Source: Deltaproteobacteria bacterium (GTDB lineage: Bacteria > Myxococcota_A > Polyangia > Polyangiales > Houyiibacteriaceae). From it: a DNA stretch of 64,000 nt. Location of the stretch: the NCBI GenBank assembly GCA_017644045.1, contig JAEPMI010000012.1, forward strand, positions 255,666-319,665, read 5' to 3'. The notes beneath the pieces are model-generated. The model ran no database searches and had not been told where the DNA came from. It saw only the letters and a list, made by a program, of their open reading frames with translations. The position numbers were made by a program, and so were the translations under genes. Positions 1 to 9,509 of the stretch are shown piece by piece; within the stretch, counting starts at the first letter, position 1, and every line of letters begins with the position of its first letter.

Positions 1-1
1 C

Positions 2-42
2 ACTTGGCAGACGCTAGAGGATTCGAACCTCTGACCTCCGCC
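2..42 (-). repeat. duplicated 3' half of tRNA-Arg (att-like relic)
   Basis: These 41 nt are a perfect direct copy of positions 64-104, which hold the 3' half of the adjacent tRNA-Arg (CCA end, acceptor 3' strand, T arm, variable loop and the 3' side of the anticodon stem). The copy lies 22 nt downstream of the tRNA 3' end and has no matching 5' half, so it cannot fold as a tRNA. Duplicated tRNA 3' ends are the usual footprint of tyrosine-recombinase integration; the inserted DNA would here be gone, or lie left of the window. Confidence 0.8.
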
Positions 43-66
43 GCGAGAGGCCTGCGTGGTTCGACT

Positions 67-143
67 TGGCAGACGCTAGAGGATTCGAACCTCTGACCTC
101 CGCCTCCGGAGGGCGGCGCTCTATCCAGCTGAGCTAAGCGTCC
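67..143 (-). tRNA. tRNA-Arg (anticodon CCG)
   Basis: On the minus strand a complete cloverleaf can be drawn. The 7-bp acceptor stem is GGACGCT with AGCGTCT (closing G-U pair). The D arm is GCTC...GAGC, the anticodon stem CCGCC/GGCGG with loop CTCCGGA (anticodon CCG, reading CGG), and the T arm AGAGG-TTCGAAT-CCTCT. CCA is encoded. CGG is a common Arg codon in such GC-rich genomes. Confidence 0.96.
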
Positions 144-217
144 GTGAGCGGCACTTGTACGACGTGACCGTTGCCGGGGCAACCCCGGATCTCGGTGGCG
201 GGCGCCGGTGGATCGGC

Positions 218-239
218 GGGCACCCGCCGGCGGGTGCCC
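218..239 (+). promoter_or_regulatory. perfect 22-bp palindrome abutting the comEC start
   Basis: The half-site GGGCACCCGCC is followed without a gap by its exact reverse complement. The palindrome ends at the base before the ATG at 240. As RNA it could form a hairpin beside the start codon; as DNA it could be a dimer binding site. It also contains the alternative GTG start at 234. Confidence 0.55.
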
Positions 240-2552
240 ATGGAACGCGAGGCAGTGACTCGCCCCGATGGCGGAACGCAGATTGCGTGGGTCGGACCGA
301 TGCTCGTCGCTGCCGCCTGTCTCTTCTCTCTCGGGCTCGTGCTCGCGCCCCACTTGCCATCGCTCCGCTGGCCCGCCGGGCTGGCGCTGGGGCTGGCCGT
401 GCTCCTCGGCTACGTGGGCCGACGGGCCCGGGCTCGCTCGTGGGCCGCACCGCTGGTGGTCGCCTCGTTCGCCGCAGGGCTGGCCGCCGGGCCGAGAGCC
501 GTCGAGCGCTCGCTCCCCCGAGGCACGGCTCGGCTCGAGGGTCGAGTGGTCTCGGTTCGACTCGACCGCGACGCCGACGTCGTCGTGGACCGCGGCCGAC
601 TGCTGGAGTCGGGCGGCGGCCTTCCGGGAGGTGCGAGGGTGCGGGTGGAGGGGCTCGGCGCCGCTCCCGGGGACAGGGTTCGGCTGCTGGTGTCGCTCGG
701 CCCGATGGAGCGCTTCCACAACCCCACGCCCCACCCCGACTGGGAGGACGGACGGAACGTCGATGGGCTGGCTCGTCTCCTCGCCCCACCGCACGTCGTC
801 GACGACGCCACCCTCGGCGGCGCGCTGCACGACGCGCGGCAGGGCCTGCGGCGGCGGCTGGACGCGACCCTGCCCCCGCGTTCGGCGGGGATCGCTCGGG
901 CGCTCCTCCTCGGCGACGGGGCGGCGGTCGCCCGCCAGGATCGCGACGCGGTCCAACGGGCCGGGCTGGCTCACTTGCTCGCCGTCTCCGGGCTCCACGT
1001 GGCGCTCGTCGTCGGCGCGTTCTTCCTGGGGTGTCGAGGCTGGCTCCGGCGCCGTGGACGTCGAGAGCCCGAGCGCCTGGCGGCCCTCACGGCGATCCCG
1101 GTCGCCTTCGGCTTCGCCCTCATGGCTGGTGGCGCGCCGAGCGCCTGGCGAGCCGCTGGGATGGCCGCCATCGGCCTACTCGCGATCGTGATGCGCCGAA
1201 GACCTCGCGGCGGCGCGGTCGCAGCGCTGACCGTGATCGTCTACGCGCTGGTGCGTCCCGAGGACGGGGCACGGCCCGGCTTCTTGCTCTCCGTGCTCGC
1301 CACCGCCGCCATCGTCGCGTTCCCCATCCCAAAGGAGGGCCTCCGGGCCGCGGCCGTGGTGAGCGCGCGAACGACCCTGGCCACCGCCCCGCTGGTGGTC
1401 TGGTGCTTCGGCTCGCTGCCACCGCTCGGCGTGCTCGCGAACGTCGTGCTCGTGCCCGTCGCCGTGCTCCTCTTGGTCCCGCTCGCGTTCGTCCATGCGC
1501 TGCTCGCTGGCATCGGCGCGGGCGCGGTCAGCGCGCCGCTCTTCACGACCGCCTGCGATGGGCTGCTCGGGGCGGCGGCCCTCTTCGGCGCCGGGAGCGA
1601 TCCCATCCCGCCACCGAGCGTCGCGCAGGGCGTGCTCATCGCGCTGCTCTGCTTCGGTCTGCTCGCCGCCCGAAGCTGGCGCGGCCGGGTCGCCTTGGTC
1701 GTCGCGGGTCTCCTCGGACTCGCGGGCGCGGAGTGGCACCTGCGCGCTCGCGAGCAGCCGACCGATCGACTCCGCATCACCATGCTCGACGTCGGCCAAG
1801 GCGACGGCGCGCTCGTGGACCTGCCGAATGGCGAGCTCCTCTTGATCGACGCGGGTGGGGGTCGACCCGACCCCGGCGCCCGAGCGCTGGTTCCCCTGCT
1901 GCACGCACGGCGACGCCACGAGGTCGCGCTGGCGATCCTCACGCACCCGCACCCCGACCACTTCGGAGGCCTCCGCGCCGTTCACGACGCGTTCCCGGTC
2001 CGCGAGCTCTGGGACTCCGGCCAGGCCGAAGCCGAGACTCCCCACGGTCCCGTGGCGCGCCTGCTTCGCTCGGCCCGGCGCTCCAGCGAGCGGGTTCGGC
2101 TCGCGGCCTCCGTCTGTGGTCGCCCGCGCCGCTTCGGCGACGCGGAGCTCGAGGTGCTCTGGCCCTGCCCTGGCTACGACCCCGGCTACGATCCGAACGA
2201 CAACTCGATCGTCGTCCGGCTGAGCTACGGCGAGCGACGTTTCCTCTTCACCGGCGACGTCGAGACACTCGCCGAGCGAGCGCTCGTCGAGTCGGGCACG
2301 GACCTCCGCGCCGACTGGCTCAAGGTGCCCCACCACGGGTCCCGGACCTCCTCCACCGATGCCTTCCTCGACGCCGTCCGGCCACGGCTCGCCGCCGTGA
2401 GCTGCGGTCGCCTCAACCGCTTCGGCCACCCCCACCCGGAAGTCGCCGCGCGCTACGACGCGCGAGGCATCCCCCTCTACCGAACCGACACGGAGGGCGG
2501 CCTGATTTTCGAGTCCGACGGCCGGACCATTCGCGCCCTACCGACGCGGTGA
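240..2552 (+). CDS. comEC: ComEC/Rec2 family DNA-uptake channel protein
   Basis: 770-residue inner-membrane protein expected to carry single-stranded DNA into the cytoplasm during natural transformation. It shows the three-part family layout: N-terminal membrane helices with a DUF4131-like segment, a Competence domain with the motif GLAHLLAVSGLHV (about 242-254), and a C-terminal metallo-beta-lactamase domain starting at LDVGQGDGA (about 516). That domain has the metal motif THPHPDH (568-574) and PHHGS (about 697-701). Length is normal for the family. The ATG at 240 was chosen; in-frame TTG (171) and GTG (234) are alternatives. Its stop codon directly abuts the stop of the convergent lipoprotein gene. 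No other competence gene is nearby. Confidence 0.93.
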   Translation: MEREAVTRPDGGTQIAWVGPMLVAAACLFSLGLVLAPHLPSLRWPAGLALGLAVLLGYVGRRARARSWAAPLVVASFAAGLAAGPRAVERSLPRGTARLEGRVVSVRLDRDADVVVDRGRLLESGGGLPGGARVRVEGLGAAPGDRVRLLVSLGPMERFHNPTPHPDWEDGRNVDGLARLLAPPHVVDDATLGGALHDARQGLRRRLDATLPPRSAGIARALLLGDGAAVARQDRDAVQRAGLAHLLAVSGLHVALVVGAFFLGCRGWLRRRGRREPERLAALTAIPVAFGFALMAGGAPSAWRAAGMAAIGLLAIVMRRRPRGGAVAALTVIVYALVRPEDGARPGFLLSVLATAAIVAFPIPKEGLRAAAVVSARTTLATAPLVVWCFGSLPPLGVLANVVLVPVAVLLLVPLAFVHALLAGIGAGAVSAPLFTTACDGLLGAAALFGAGSDPIPPPSVAQGVLIALLCFGLLAARSWRGRVALVVAGLLGLAGAEWHLRAREQPTDRLRITMLDVGQGDGALVDLPNGELLLIDAGGGRPDPGARALVPLLHARRRHEVALAILTHPHPDHFGGLRAVHDAFPVRELWDSGQAEAETPHGPVARLLRSARRSSERVRLAASVCGRPRRFGDAELEVLWPCPGYDPGYDPNDNSIVVRLSYGERRFLFTGDVETLAERALVESGTDLRADWLKVPHHGSRTSSTDAFLDAVRPRLAAVSCGRLNRFGHPHPEVAARYDARGIPLYRTDTEGGLIFESDGRTIRALPTR

Positions 2553-3044
2553 TCAGTCGACGGTGCAGCCGGTGAAGCGGAGCTGCGCCCTGACCAGCGC
2601 CGGGCGCCCGTCCGCTGACCGATACTCGCAGTCGATGTCGACCTCGACCGACCGCTCGGCGGGATCCTGGACGACGGCTCCTCGAAAGCGGCATTCGGAG
2701 CCGGGGCATGCGCTGTACTCGACTCCGCCCGGCCGCACGACGCTACACAGGCCGGTCACCGGCGACTCCAGTGCACGAAATCGGGTCAGTTGCGTCGCGT
2801 CACTCCCCTCGTCGGCGACCTGCAGCGACACCGCGGGAGCACCATCGATGCCGGTGTCGATGATGCAGCTGCCCGCCATCCCGTCCCCCAGCGCTTCATG
2901 GGTGATGTCGGTGACTGCGGTGGGCTCGGAGAAGACCAAGGCCGATCGCGTTCCCTCGGCGTCGACGAAGACCTCTCCGGAGACCATCAGCGCGTCCCCG
3001 CACCCGATGAGCATGACCAGACCCCCGACGAGCGCGACACGCAT
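2553..3044 (-). CDS. small lipoprotein, paralogue of the neighbouring gene
   Basis: 163 residues with a signal peptide ending in the lipobox LIGC, so probably a lipid-anchored envelope protein. Function unknown. It is a clear paralogue of the upstream gene (3071-3562): both are exactly 163 residues, share an N-terminal VSGxF/V segment after the lipid Cys and a central MAGxC motif, and end in xGC(T/I)V(D/E). Later cysteines may form disulfides. The gene lies 26 nt downstream of its paralogue and is probably co-transcribed, though a TATACT box 8 nt before its ATG could give it its own promoter. The ATG at 3044 is supported because it places the signal peptide at the N-terminus. Confidence 0.78.
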   Translation of the reverse strand: MRVALVGGLVMLIGCGDALMVSGEVFVDAEGTRSALVFSEPTAVTDITHEALGDGMAGSCIIDTGIDGAPAVSLQVADEGSDATQLTRFRALESPVTGLCSVVRPGGVEYSACPGSECRFRGAVVQDPAERSVEVDIDCEYRSADGRPALVRAQLRFTGCTVD

Positions 3045-3070
3045 GGGGAGCCAGTATAGAAGAGCCCGGG

Positions 3071-3562
3071 CTACTCGACGATGCAGCCTTCGATCTCGAA
3101 GTCGGCGGTGAGCGTGGCCGTCGCCGAGTCCGGGCCCTCGAGCTCGCACTGGACCGAGAGCTCGACCTCCGAGCCGCCGTCTTCTCGCTCGAGGACGTCC
3201 GCGGTACAGCCGGCGCCGAGCGCCGCCGCGTACTCGTCCGAGCCGAGCTGTGCGATGGCGTAACCGCTCGCCCCCTCGGCGGGAATGGAGAGCTCGACCC
3301 GGTGGAGTCCGAGGCCTTCCGGGGGTTCGCCGGGTGCGCGGACCATGAGCTCGATGTCGTCGCCGGTGACGCGGCAGAGACCGGCCATCTGAGATCCGGT
3401 GTCTTCCTCGGTCGCGAGGTCGATCAAGCGGGTCTCCTCCGGGAAGGGGAAGCCGGTGGTGGCTCCGTCGGCCTCTACCTGGAACGAGCCGGAGATGGTG
3501 AGTCCTTCGTCGTCGCCACAGGCGACGGCGAGGAGGAGCGAGGCGAAGAGGGCGAGTCGCAT
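3071..3562 (-). CDS. small lipoprotein, first of a tandem paralogous pair
   Basis: 163 residues; signal peptide MRLALFASLLLAVAC with lipobox AVAC followed by Gly-Asp-Asp. The remainder is a small, acidic, secreted domain with an MAGLC motif and a C-terminal EIEGCIVE that matches the downstream paralogue. No known domain is recognised. The ATG at 3562 is preferred to the TTG two codons upstream because a promoter with a -10 box 5 nt before this ATG can be seen (3568-3595). Such tandem lipoprotein duplications are frequent in myxobacterial genomes (general knowledge). Confidence 0.78.
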   Translation of the reverse strand: MRLALFASLLLAVACGDDEGLTISGSFQVEADGATTGFPFPEETRLIDLATEEDTGSQMAGLCRVTGDDIELMVRAPGEPPEGLGLHRVELSIPAEGASGYAIAQLGSDEYAAALGAGCTADVLEREDGGSEVELSVQCELEGPDSATATLTADFEIEGCIVE

Positions 3563-3567
3563 GCCCA

Positions 3568-3595
3568 AGGATACAGCGAAGACCGTGCCAGCGAA
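3568..3595 (-). promoter_or_regulatory. sigma70-like promoter, leaderless geometry
   Basis: Minus strand: TTCGCT, 16-nt spacer, TATCCT, then 5 nt to the ATG at 3562. Transcription would begin at or next to the start codon. It drives the lipoprotein pair 3071-3562 and 2553-3044. Confidence 0.5.
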
Positions 3596-3610
3596 TTAGC
3601 TCAATGATTT

Positions 3611-3625
3611 CGGAGCCACGCTCCG
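3611..3625 (-). terminator. weak intrinsic terminator after the fumC operon
   Basis: Short hairpin CGGAGC-CAC-GCTCCG located 33 nt past the stop of the HemJ/CopD-like gene. On the minus strand it is followed by GAAATCATT, a poor T-tract. Confidence 0.35.
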
Positions 3626-3657
3626 GCCACCCGCGAACTTTCGTTCACGAGAGCGGG

Positions 3658-4089
3658 TCACATCGCCGCGAGATGGGCGCCGATGCGGGCGAGCACGACG
3701 TTGCCGATGGCCAGGACGAGGATGGCGATCCCGAAGACGCGGAGGCTCTTCGTCGAGACCTCTTCGCCGGCGGCGGCCTTTCGGAGCCGGCCGCTCAACA
3801 CGCCGGTGAGCGCCGCGACGACGAGCCCGATGGTGATCTTCGCGTGCATCCAACCCTGGGTGAGGTAGCCGTCGAGGCTGAGCGCGAACATCGTGAGTCC
3901 GCCGATCCAGGCGAGGATCATTCCCGGCGTCGCCACCCGGAGCGCGACCCGGCGAGACACGGTGGCGAGCGAACGCTTCGCCTCGCCTTCGGCCGAGGCC
4001 GCCACGAGCGCCACGCTGAGCGCGCCGCCGATCCAGAGCATCACGCCGATGACGTGCACGATCCGGAGCCAGGTGTTCGGGTCGTTCAT
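3658..4089 (-). CDS. HemJ/CopD-like four-helix membrane protein
   Basis: 143 residues, almost entirely four hydrophobic helices. The first carries LRIVHVIGVMLWIGG and the third GWMHAKITIGLVV. This arrangement, with a conserved His in helix 1 and a (H)xK at the head of helix 3, resembles the UPF0093/HemJ and CopD/DUF2269 superfamily of haem-binding membrane proteins. HemJ oxidises protoporphyrinogen IX, but sequence alone does not prove that reaction here. Its ATG overlaps the stop of the upstream acetyltransferase by 4 nt (ATGA), indicating translational coupling in a fumC-GNAT-HemJ-like operon. Confidence 0.68.
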   Translation of the reverse strand: MNDPNTWLRIVHVIGVMLWIGGALSVALVAASAEGEAKRSLATVSRRVALRVATPGMILAWIGGLTMFALSLDGYLTQGWMHAKITIGLVVAALTGVLSGRLRKAAAGEEVSTKSLRVFGIAILVLAIGNVVLARIGAHLAAM

Positions 4090-5231
4090 TGGGCTGCCTC
4101 ACCGATGGGCGTCTCGTAGATCCGATAGGTCTTGTAGACCTTCCCGCGCATCGCCTTGATGCCGAGGTTGATGGGGCGGTTGTCCTCGAGGGTCCAGCTG
4201 AGCTCGGCCCACTCGTAGCCGTGCTCGATGCCGCGATACGCCAGCTCGGCGTACATCGCGGTCGAGAGACCGCCGTAGCGCTTGATGCCACGCATCTTGT
4301 TCTTGATGCCGAGGAGCATGAGCCGGGCCGACTTCGGCCCCTGCACCTTCAGCCGCCAGAGCAGCTTGGCCCAGCCGAACGGGAGCATCCTGCCGTTGAG
4401 GTCGTGGGTCATCGCGTAGAGGTTGGGCAGGCAGACCACCATCCCGACGGGCTCCCCCTTCACCTCGACGAAGTATGCGAGCCGTTCGTCGATGATGAGC
4501 TTCATGTCCTCGGCCATCTTGTCGACCTCGGCCTCGGTGGTCGGGACGAAGCCCCAGTTGTGCGCCCAGGCGTCGTTGAAGATCTCGAGCAGGATGTCGA
4601 GCTCCTGGCGCATCCGGCTCTTGTCGACGCTGCGAAAGCGGACCTCGGGGAGCTCCATGATTCGCGCGTGCGCCCGAGCGGCGCGCGGAGGCGGATCGTC
4701 GACGAGGTACTTCCAGGCCCACAGATCCTTCTTCTTCGTGAGCCCCGCGCCTTCGACCAGCTTCTGCTGGTACTCGCGGTGGTGTCCCATCGCGAGCGCC
4801 GGCGGCGTGTCGAAGCCATCGACGAGCATGCCCGCCTCTTCCCAGATGTAGAGGCTGAGCGGGCCGCGCATCGCGGTCATCCCACGCTTCTCGAGCCAGC
4901 GGCGCGCGCGATCGAGGAGCGCGTCGGCCACCTCCTGATCGTCGATGGTGTCGAAGAACCCGAAGAAGCCCGCGCCGTCGTCGTGGACCCGCAGGTGCTC
5001 GCGATCGATCTGCGCGCTGATCCGGCCGACCAGCTCCCCGTCCCGCCAGGCGGTGAAGAGCGCGCCCTCGGCGTGCTCCCAGAACGGGTTCTTCCCGGGC
5101 GTGAGCCGATCCTTCAGCTCCATCATCAGCGGCGGCACGTAGTGGGGGTCATCCGCGAAGACGAGCTCCTGCACGCGGATGAAGTCCTTCAGATCCGCGC
5201 CCGGCGCGTGCTGCCGAATCTCGATGCTCAT
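4086..5231 (-). CDS. GNAT-fold N-acetyltransferase, YghO-like
   Basis: 381 residues. The N-terminal part (LKDFIRVQELVFADDPHYV) and the C-terminal half, with an acetyl-CoA-site-like stretch around EPVGMVVCLPN and a terminal ELSWTLEDNRP...GI, match the long GNAT proteins related to E. coli YghO. These are cytosolic and of unknown substrate. The gene starts immediately after the fumC stop codon (no gap) and ends overlapping the HemJ-like gene, so it is the middle cistron of a three-gene operon. Confidence 0.72.
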   Translation of the reverse strand: MSIEIRQHAPGADLKDFIRVQELVFADDPHYVPPLMMELKDRLTPGKNPFWEHAEGALFTAWRDGELVGRISAQIDREHLRVHDDGAGFFGFFDTIDDQEVADALLDRARRWLEKRGMTAMRGPLSLYIWEEAGMLVDGFDTPPALAMGHHREYQQKLVEGAGLTKKKDLWAWKYLVDDPPPRAARAHARIMELPEVRFRSVDKSRMRQELDILLEIFNDAWAHNWGFVPTTEAEVDKMAEDMKLIIDERLAYFVEVKGEPVGMVVCLPNLYAMTHDLNGRMLPFGWAKLLWRLKVQGPKSARLMLLGIKNKMRGIKRYGGLSTAMYAELAYRGIEHGYEWAELSWTLEDNRPINLGIKAMRGKVYKTYRIYETPIGEAAQ

Positions 5232-6632
<1,401 letters not shown>

Positions 6633-6720
6633 CGCTTGGCTGACCTCCGACCCGCGGCTTACCGCAAGCGGCCGCCGGGATCTACCGGATGGGTGGAAGG
6701 GGGCGAAATCCCGCAGGATG

Positions 6721-6749
6721 TTCGACATCGGCCGCCGTTGTTCTATCCC
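6721..6749 (+). promoter_or_regulatory. sigma70-like promoter, leaderless geometry
   Basis: TTCGAC, 17-nt spacer, TATCCC, then 7 nt to the ATG at 6757. No ribosome-binding site fits in that space, so the transcript would be leaderless. Confidence 0.5.
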
Positions 6750-6756
6750 TGGGCCC

Positions 6757-9471
6757 ATGGTGCCCACCTTCCGCGCCGTCACGGCCGCCCTCGTCGGACT
6801 CCTGGCCCTCACCGGCACGGCGGAGGCCCAGGGCGACCCGCGCGCCCAGCTCGCCGCCCTCCGGGCCAACACGCCCGAAGGCATCCCGGAGGGAACGCTG
6901 ACCTCGATCGAGCACCTGCTCGATACGGCCGACCGCATCGAGCCGCGGGACTTCGAGACCGAAGCCGAGGCCTGGCGCCAGCGCGCCCGCCGCTACCTCC
7001 GAATGGCCGCCGAGGGCACCGACCCCTACCCACTCGCCAAGAACGAGATCGTCAACCGGGGCTACCGCTCGGAGATCTCCCAGCGACTGCAGGGCTACGC
7101 GATCTACGTCCCGCCCGACTACGACCCGACCAAGAGCTACCCGCTCTACATCGCCCTCCACGGTGGCTCGTCGAACGGCAACCTCTTCCTGGGCGTGGTG
7201 CTCGGGAACAACATGGACTGGCTCACCTACGACGAGCACCTCTACGACGACTACACCCCGCGCTGGTCGCCCGAGTGGATCGTCGTCGCGCCGACCGGTT
7301 ACGGCCAGATCATGTGGCGATGGATGGGTGAGCAGGACGTGCTCGACGTCATCGACGACGTGCAGAAGCACTACGCGGTCGACCCGAACCGGGTGGTGCT
7401 CGGTGGGCTCTCGAACGGCGGCGTCGGTGCCTACGCGATCGGCATGCGCCACAGCTGGCGCTTCGCGATGGTCCAGGCGATGGCCGGCGCGCCGAGCTGG
7501 GAGCAGTACCTCGGCGGGCGAATGGAGTCGGCCGAGCGTCGCGTGGTCCGGCCGTGGAGCGGCATGCACCTCGCCGAGAACTCGGTGAACACGAGCTTCC
7601 ACTACTACCACGGCCGCACCGACACCGGCCCGATGCGGCCCCGCTACGTGGAGGAGTTCACCCGCCACCTGCGCACGCTGGACGGCGTGCCGGTGAACGA
7701 GACCTGGTTCGACGCGGGTCACGACATCCTCTACCGGGTCCATCGGCACGGCCGCGTCTACGACCGCCTCGACCAGACCCGCGATCCGCGGCCGACCTCC
7801 GTGCGCGTGGTGACCGGCGACTACCGCGCGGCCCGCCAGCACTGGCTGAGCGTGACGCGGATCCGGAGCTACCCGCGCATGGCCGAGGCGCGCGGTGCGG
7901 TGGCGGACGGCACGCTGACGCTGACGCCGGACGAGAACGTCGACGCGATGGCGCTCCACGTGGCGGACGTGCCCTTCGGAGACGGCGAGGCGCGAATCGT
8001 GGTCGGCAGTGACGAGGTCTTCCGGGGCGCGGTCGCGTCGCTCGGCACCACGCTCCACCTGGTCCGCGGTTCCGACGGATGGCGCACGGGGTTCCCCGCC
8101 AGCGACGGGCTCCGCAAGCGCCCCGGGCTCAGTGGTCCGATCGCCGACGCCTACTTCGGCCGGATGATCCACGTCTACGGCACCCGGAACGCCGACCACT
8201 CCGAGGATCTGCTCGAGGCCGCTCAGCGCGGCGCACGCGGTTGGCCGCTCTGGTCGTGGGACCTCTCGCAGGAGGTCATCGCCGACAGCGAGCTCACCGA
8301 CGCCATGATGAAGGACGCGCACGTCGTCCTCTACGGCTCGCCGGGCGACAACGCGGTCCTCGAGCGGGTCGCGGGCGCGCTGCCCATTCGCGTGGAGGAA
8401 GGCGCCGTGGTCGTGGGCGGCGAGCGCTACGCGGGCGACGACGTCGGCGTCCGTTTCGTCTACCCGAACCCGCTCGCGCCCGAGCGCTACCTCATCGTCC
8501 AGGCGGGCGTGACCCCGCGCGCGGTGAAGAAGGGCAACGAGCTGCCCGAGTTCGTGCCGGACTACATGGTCTACGACGACGACACCGTCAGCGGCCCGCA
8601 GCGCCGAACCACCGGACCGAAGCCGGTGCGCGCGATGGGCTTCTTCGACGACCGCTGGCAGCTCCCGGGAGCGAGCGAGGAGACCGCGGAGGGCGCAGGC
8701 CCCGACCAGAACGACGTGACCGCGGACGCGGAAGAAGAGGAGCCCTCGCTGCCCGTCCCACCCGCGCCGGCCGTGCCCGGCCCGCCTCGTCGCTTCGACG
8801 CTCCCCGAACGGACCAGGCCGGGCAGGCCGCTCGCCGCATCGCGCGACTGGTGCCCACCTTCGAGAACTACCGCGCCATGATCGGCGGCGCCGACTGGCG
8901 GATCCACCGGCCGGCCGTCTGGTCGATCGGTCCGACGGAGCCCTGCCTCGAGTCGCTCCGCGAGCTCGGCGTCGAAGCCCGGCCGCGCCCCGAGCCACAT
9001 CCGCTCACGCCGAACCCGGTCGAGGTCCTCGGCCCGGTCGATGGCGTTTGGTTCCGCATGACGCACGAGGAGCAACCGCTCGTCATCAGCTGCGAGATGG
9101 CGAAGCGGCTCCCCGCGATCATCCGCGTCCTGAAGGAGCACGGCATCCACGGGGTCGAGATCCTCAGCGCGCACCGCGACTTCCCACGAACCAGCTTCCA
9201 TCGAATGGGCCTCGCGCTCGATCTGATGCGCTTCTGGACGGACGACGGCTGGCTCTCGGTCGAGGACCACTACGAGGCCACGCCGATGCAGAAAACCTGC
9301 GGCGGGCCGCGCCCGCGAGACCGGCGCGCCCGTTCGCTGCGGGCGATCGCGTGCTCGCTCTGGGAGACCGAACTCTTCTCGAGCGTCCTGACGCCCAACT
9401 ACAACGAGGGCCACCGGGACCACTTCCACATCGACGCCCGACCCGACGATCCCCGACTCTTTCTGCGGTAA
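6757..9471 (+). CDS. secreted alpha/beta-hydrolase fused to an M15-like peptidase domain
   Basis: 904 residues. Signal peptide [18 protein letters not shown] with cleavage after TAEA. Residues about 110-360 form an esterase/prolyl-oligopeptidase-type alpha/beta-hydrolase: oxyanion segment [11 protein letters not shown], nucleophile elbow GLSNGG with Ser219, and DAGHD as the likely His region. A middle beta-rich segment and a Pro/Glu linker (about 640-700) lead to a C-terminal LAS-type metallopeptidase fold. There H815-x6-D822 (HRMGLALD) and H889-F-H891 are zinc-ligand-like, as in extensin-C, M15 or VanY-like domains. An envelope protein combining ester and peptide (perhaps peptidoglycan) hydrolysis is inferred. 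The ATG at 6757 fits both the signal peptide and the promoter. Confidence 0.78.
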   Translation: MVPTFRAVTAALVGLLALTGTAEAQGDPRAQLAALRANTPEGIPEGTLTSIEHLLDTADRIEPRDFETEAEAWRQRARRYLRMAAEGTDPYPLAKNEIVNRGYRSEISQRLQGYAIYVPPDYDPTKSYPLYIALHGGSSNGNLFLGVVLGNNMDWLTYDEHLYDDYTPRWSPEWIVVAPTGYGQIMWRWMGEQDVLDVIDDVQKHYAVDPNRVVLGGLSNGGVGAYAIGMRHSWRFAMVQAMAGAPSWEQYLGGRMESAERRVVRPWSGMHLAENSVNTSFHYYHGRTDTGPMRPRYVEEFTRHLRTLDGVPVNETWFDAGHDILYRVHRHGRVYDRLDQTRDPRPTSVRVVTGDYRAARQHWLSVTRIRSYPRMAEARGAVADGTLTLTPDENVDAMALHVADVPFGDGEARIVVGSDEVFRGAVASLGTTLHLVRGSDGWRTGFPASDGLRKRPGLSGPIADAYFGRMIHVYGTRNADHSEDLLEAAQRGARGWPLWSWDLSQEVIADSELTDAMMKDAHVVLYGSPGDNAVLERVAGALPIRVEEGAVVVGGERYAGDDVGVRFVYPNPLAPERYLIVQAGVTPRAVKKGNELPEFVPDYMVYDDDTVSGPQRRTTGPKPVRAMGFFDDRWQLPGASEETAEGAGPDQNDVTADAEEEEPSLPVPPAPAVPGPPRRFDAPRTDQAGQAARRIARLVPTFENYRAMIGGADWRIHRPAVWSIGPTEPCLESLRELGVEARPRPEPHPLTPNPVEVLGPVDGVWFRMTHEEQPLVISCEMAKRLPAIIRVLKEHGIHGVEILSAHRDFPRTSFHRMGLALDLMRFWTDDGWLSVEDHYEATPMQKTCGGPRPRDRRARSLRAIACSLWETELFSSVLTPNYNEGHRDHFHIDARPDDPRLFLR

Positions 9472-9474
9472 CCG

Positions 9475-9502
9475 TTGCGTCCGAGGCCGCGGCGAGTACA
9501 AC
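9475..9502 (+). promoter_or_regulatory. sigma70-like promoter, leaderless geometry
   Basis: TTGCGT, 16-nt spacer, TACAAC, then 7 nt to the ATG at 9510. Confidence 0.5.
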
Positions 9503-9509
9503 GGCCGCG

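Noticed and set aside
1-66. Second complete tRNA left of tRNA-Arg
   Set aside because: Only the 3' half is present. The bases to its right do not form a D arm or acceptor 5' strand.
6682-9501. Long minus-strand frame opposite the esterase-peptidase gene
   Set aside because: The plus frame carries a signal peptide, GLSNGG and HFH motifs. The minus frame has none.
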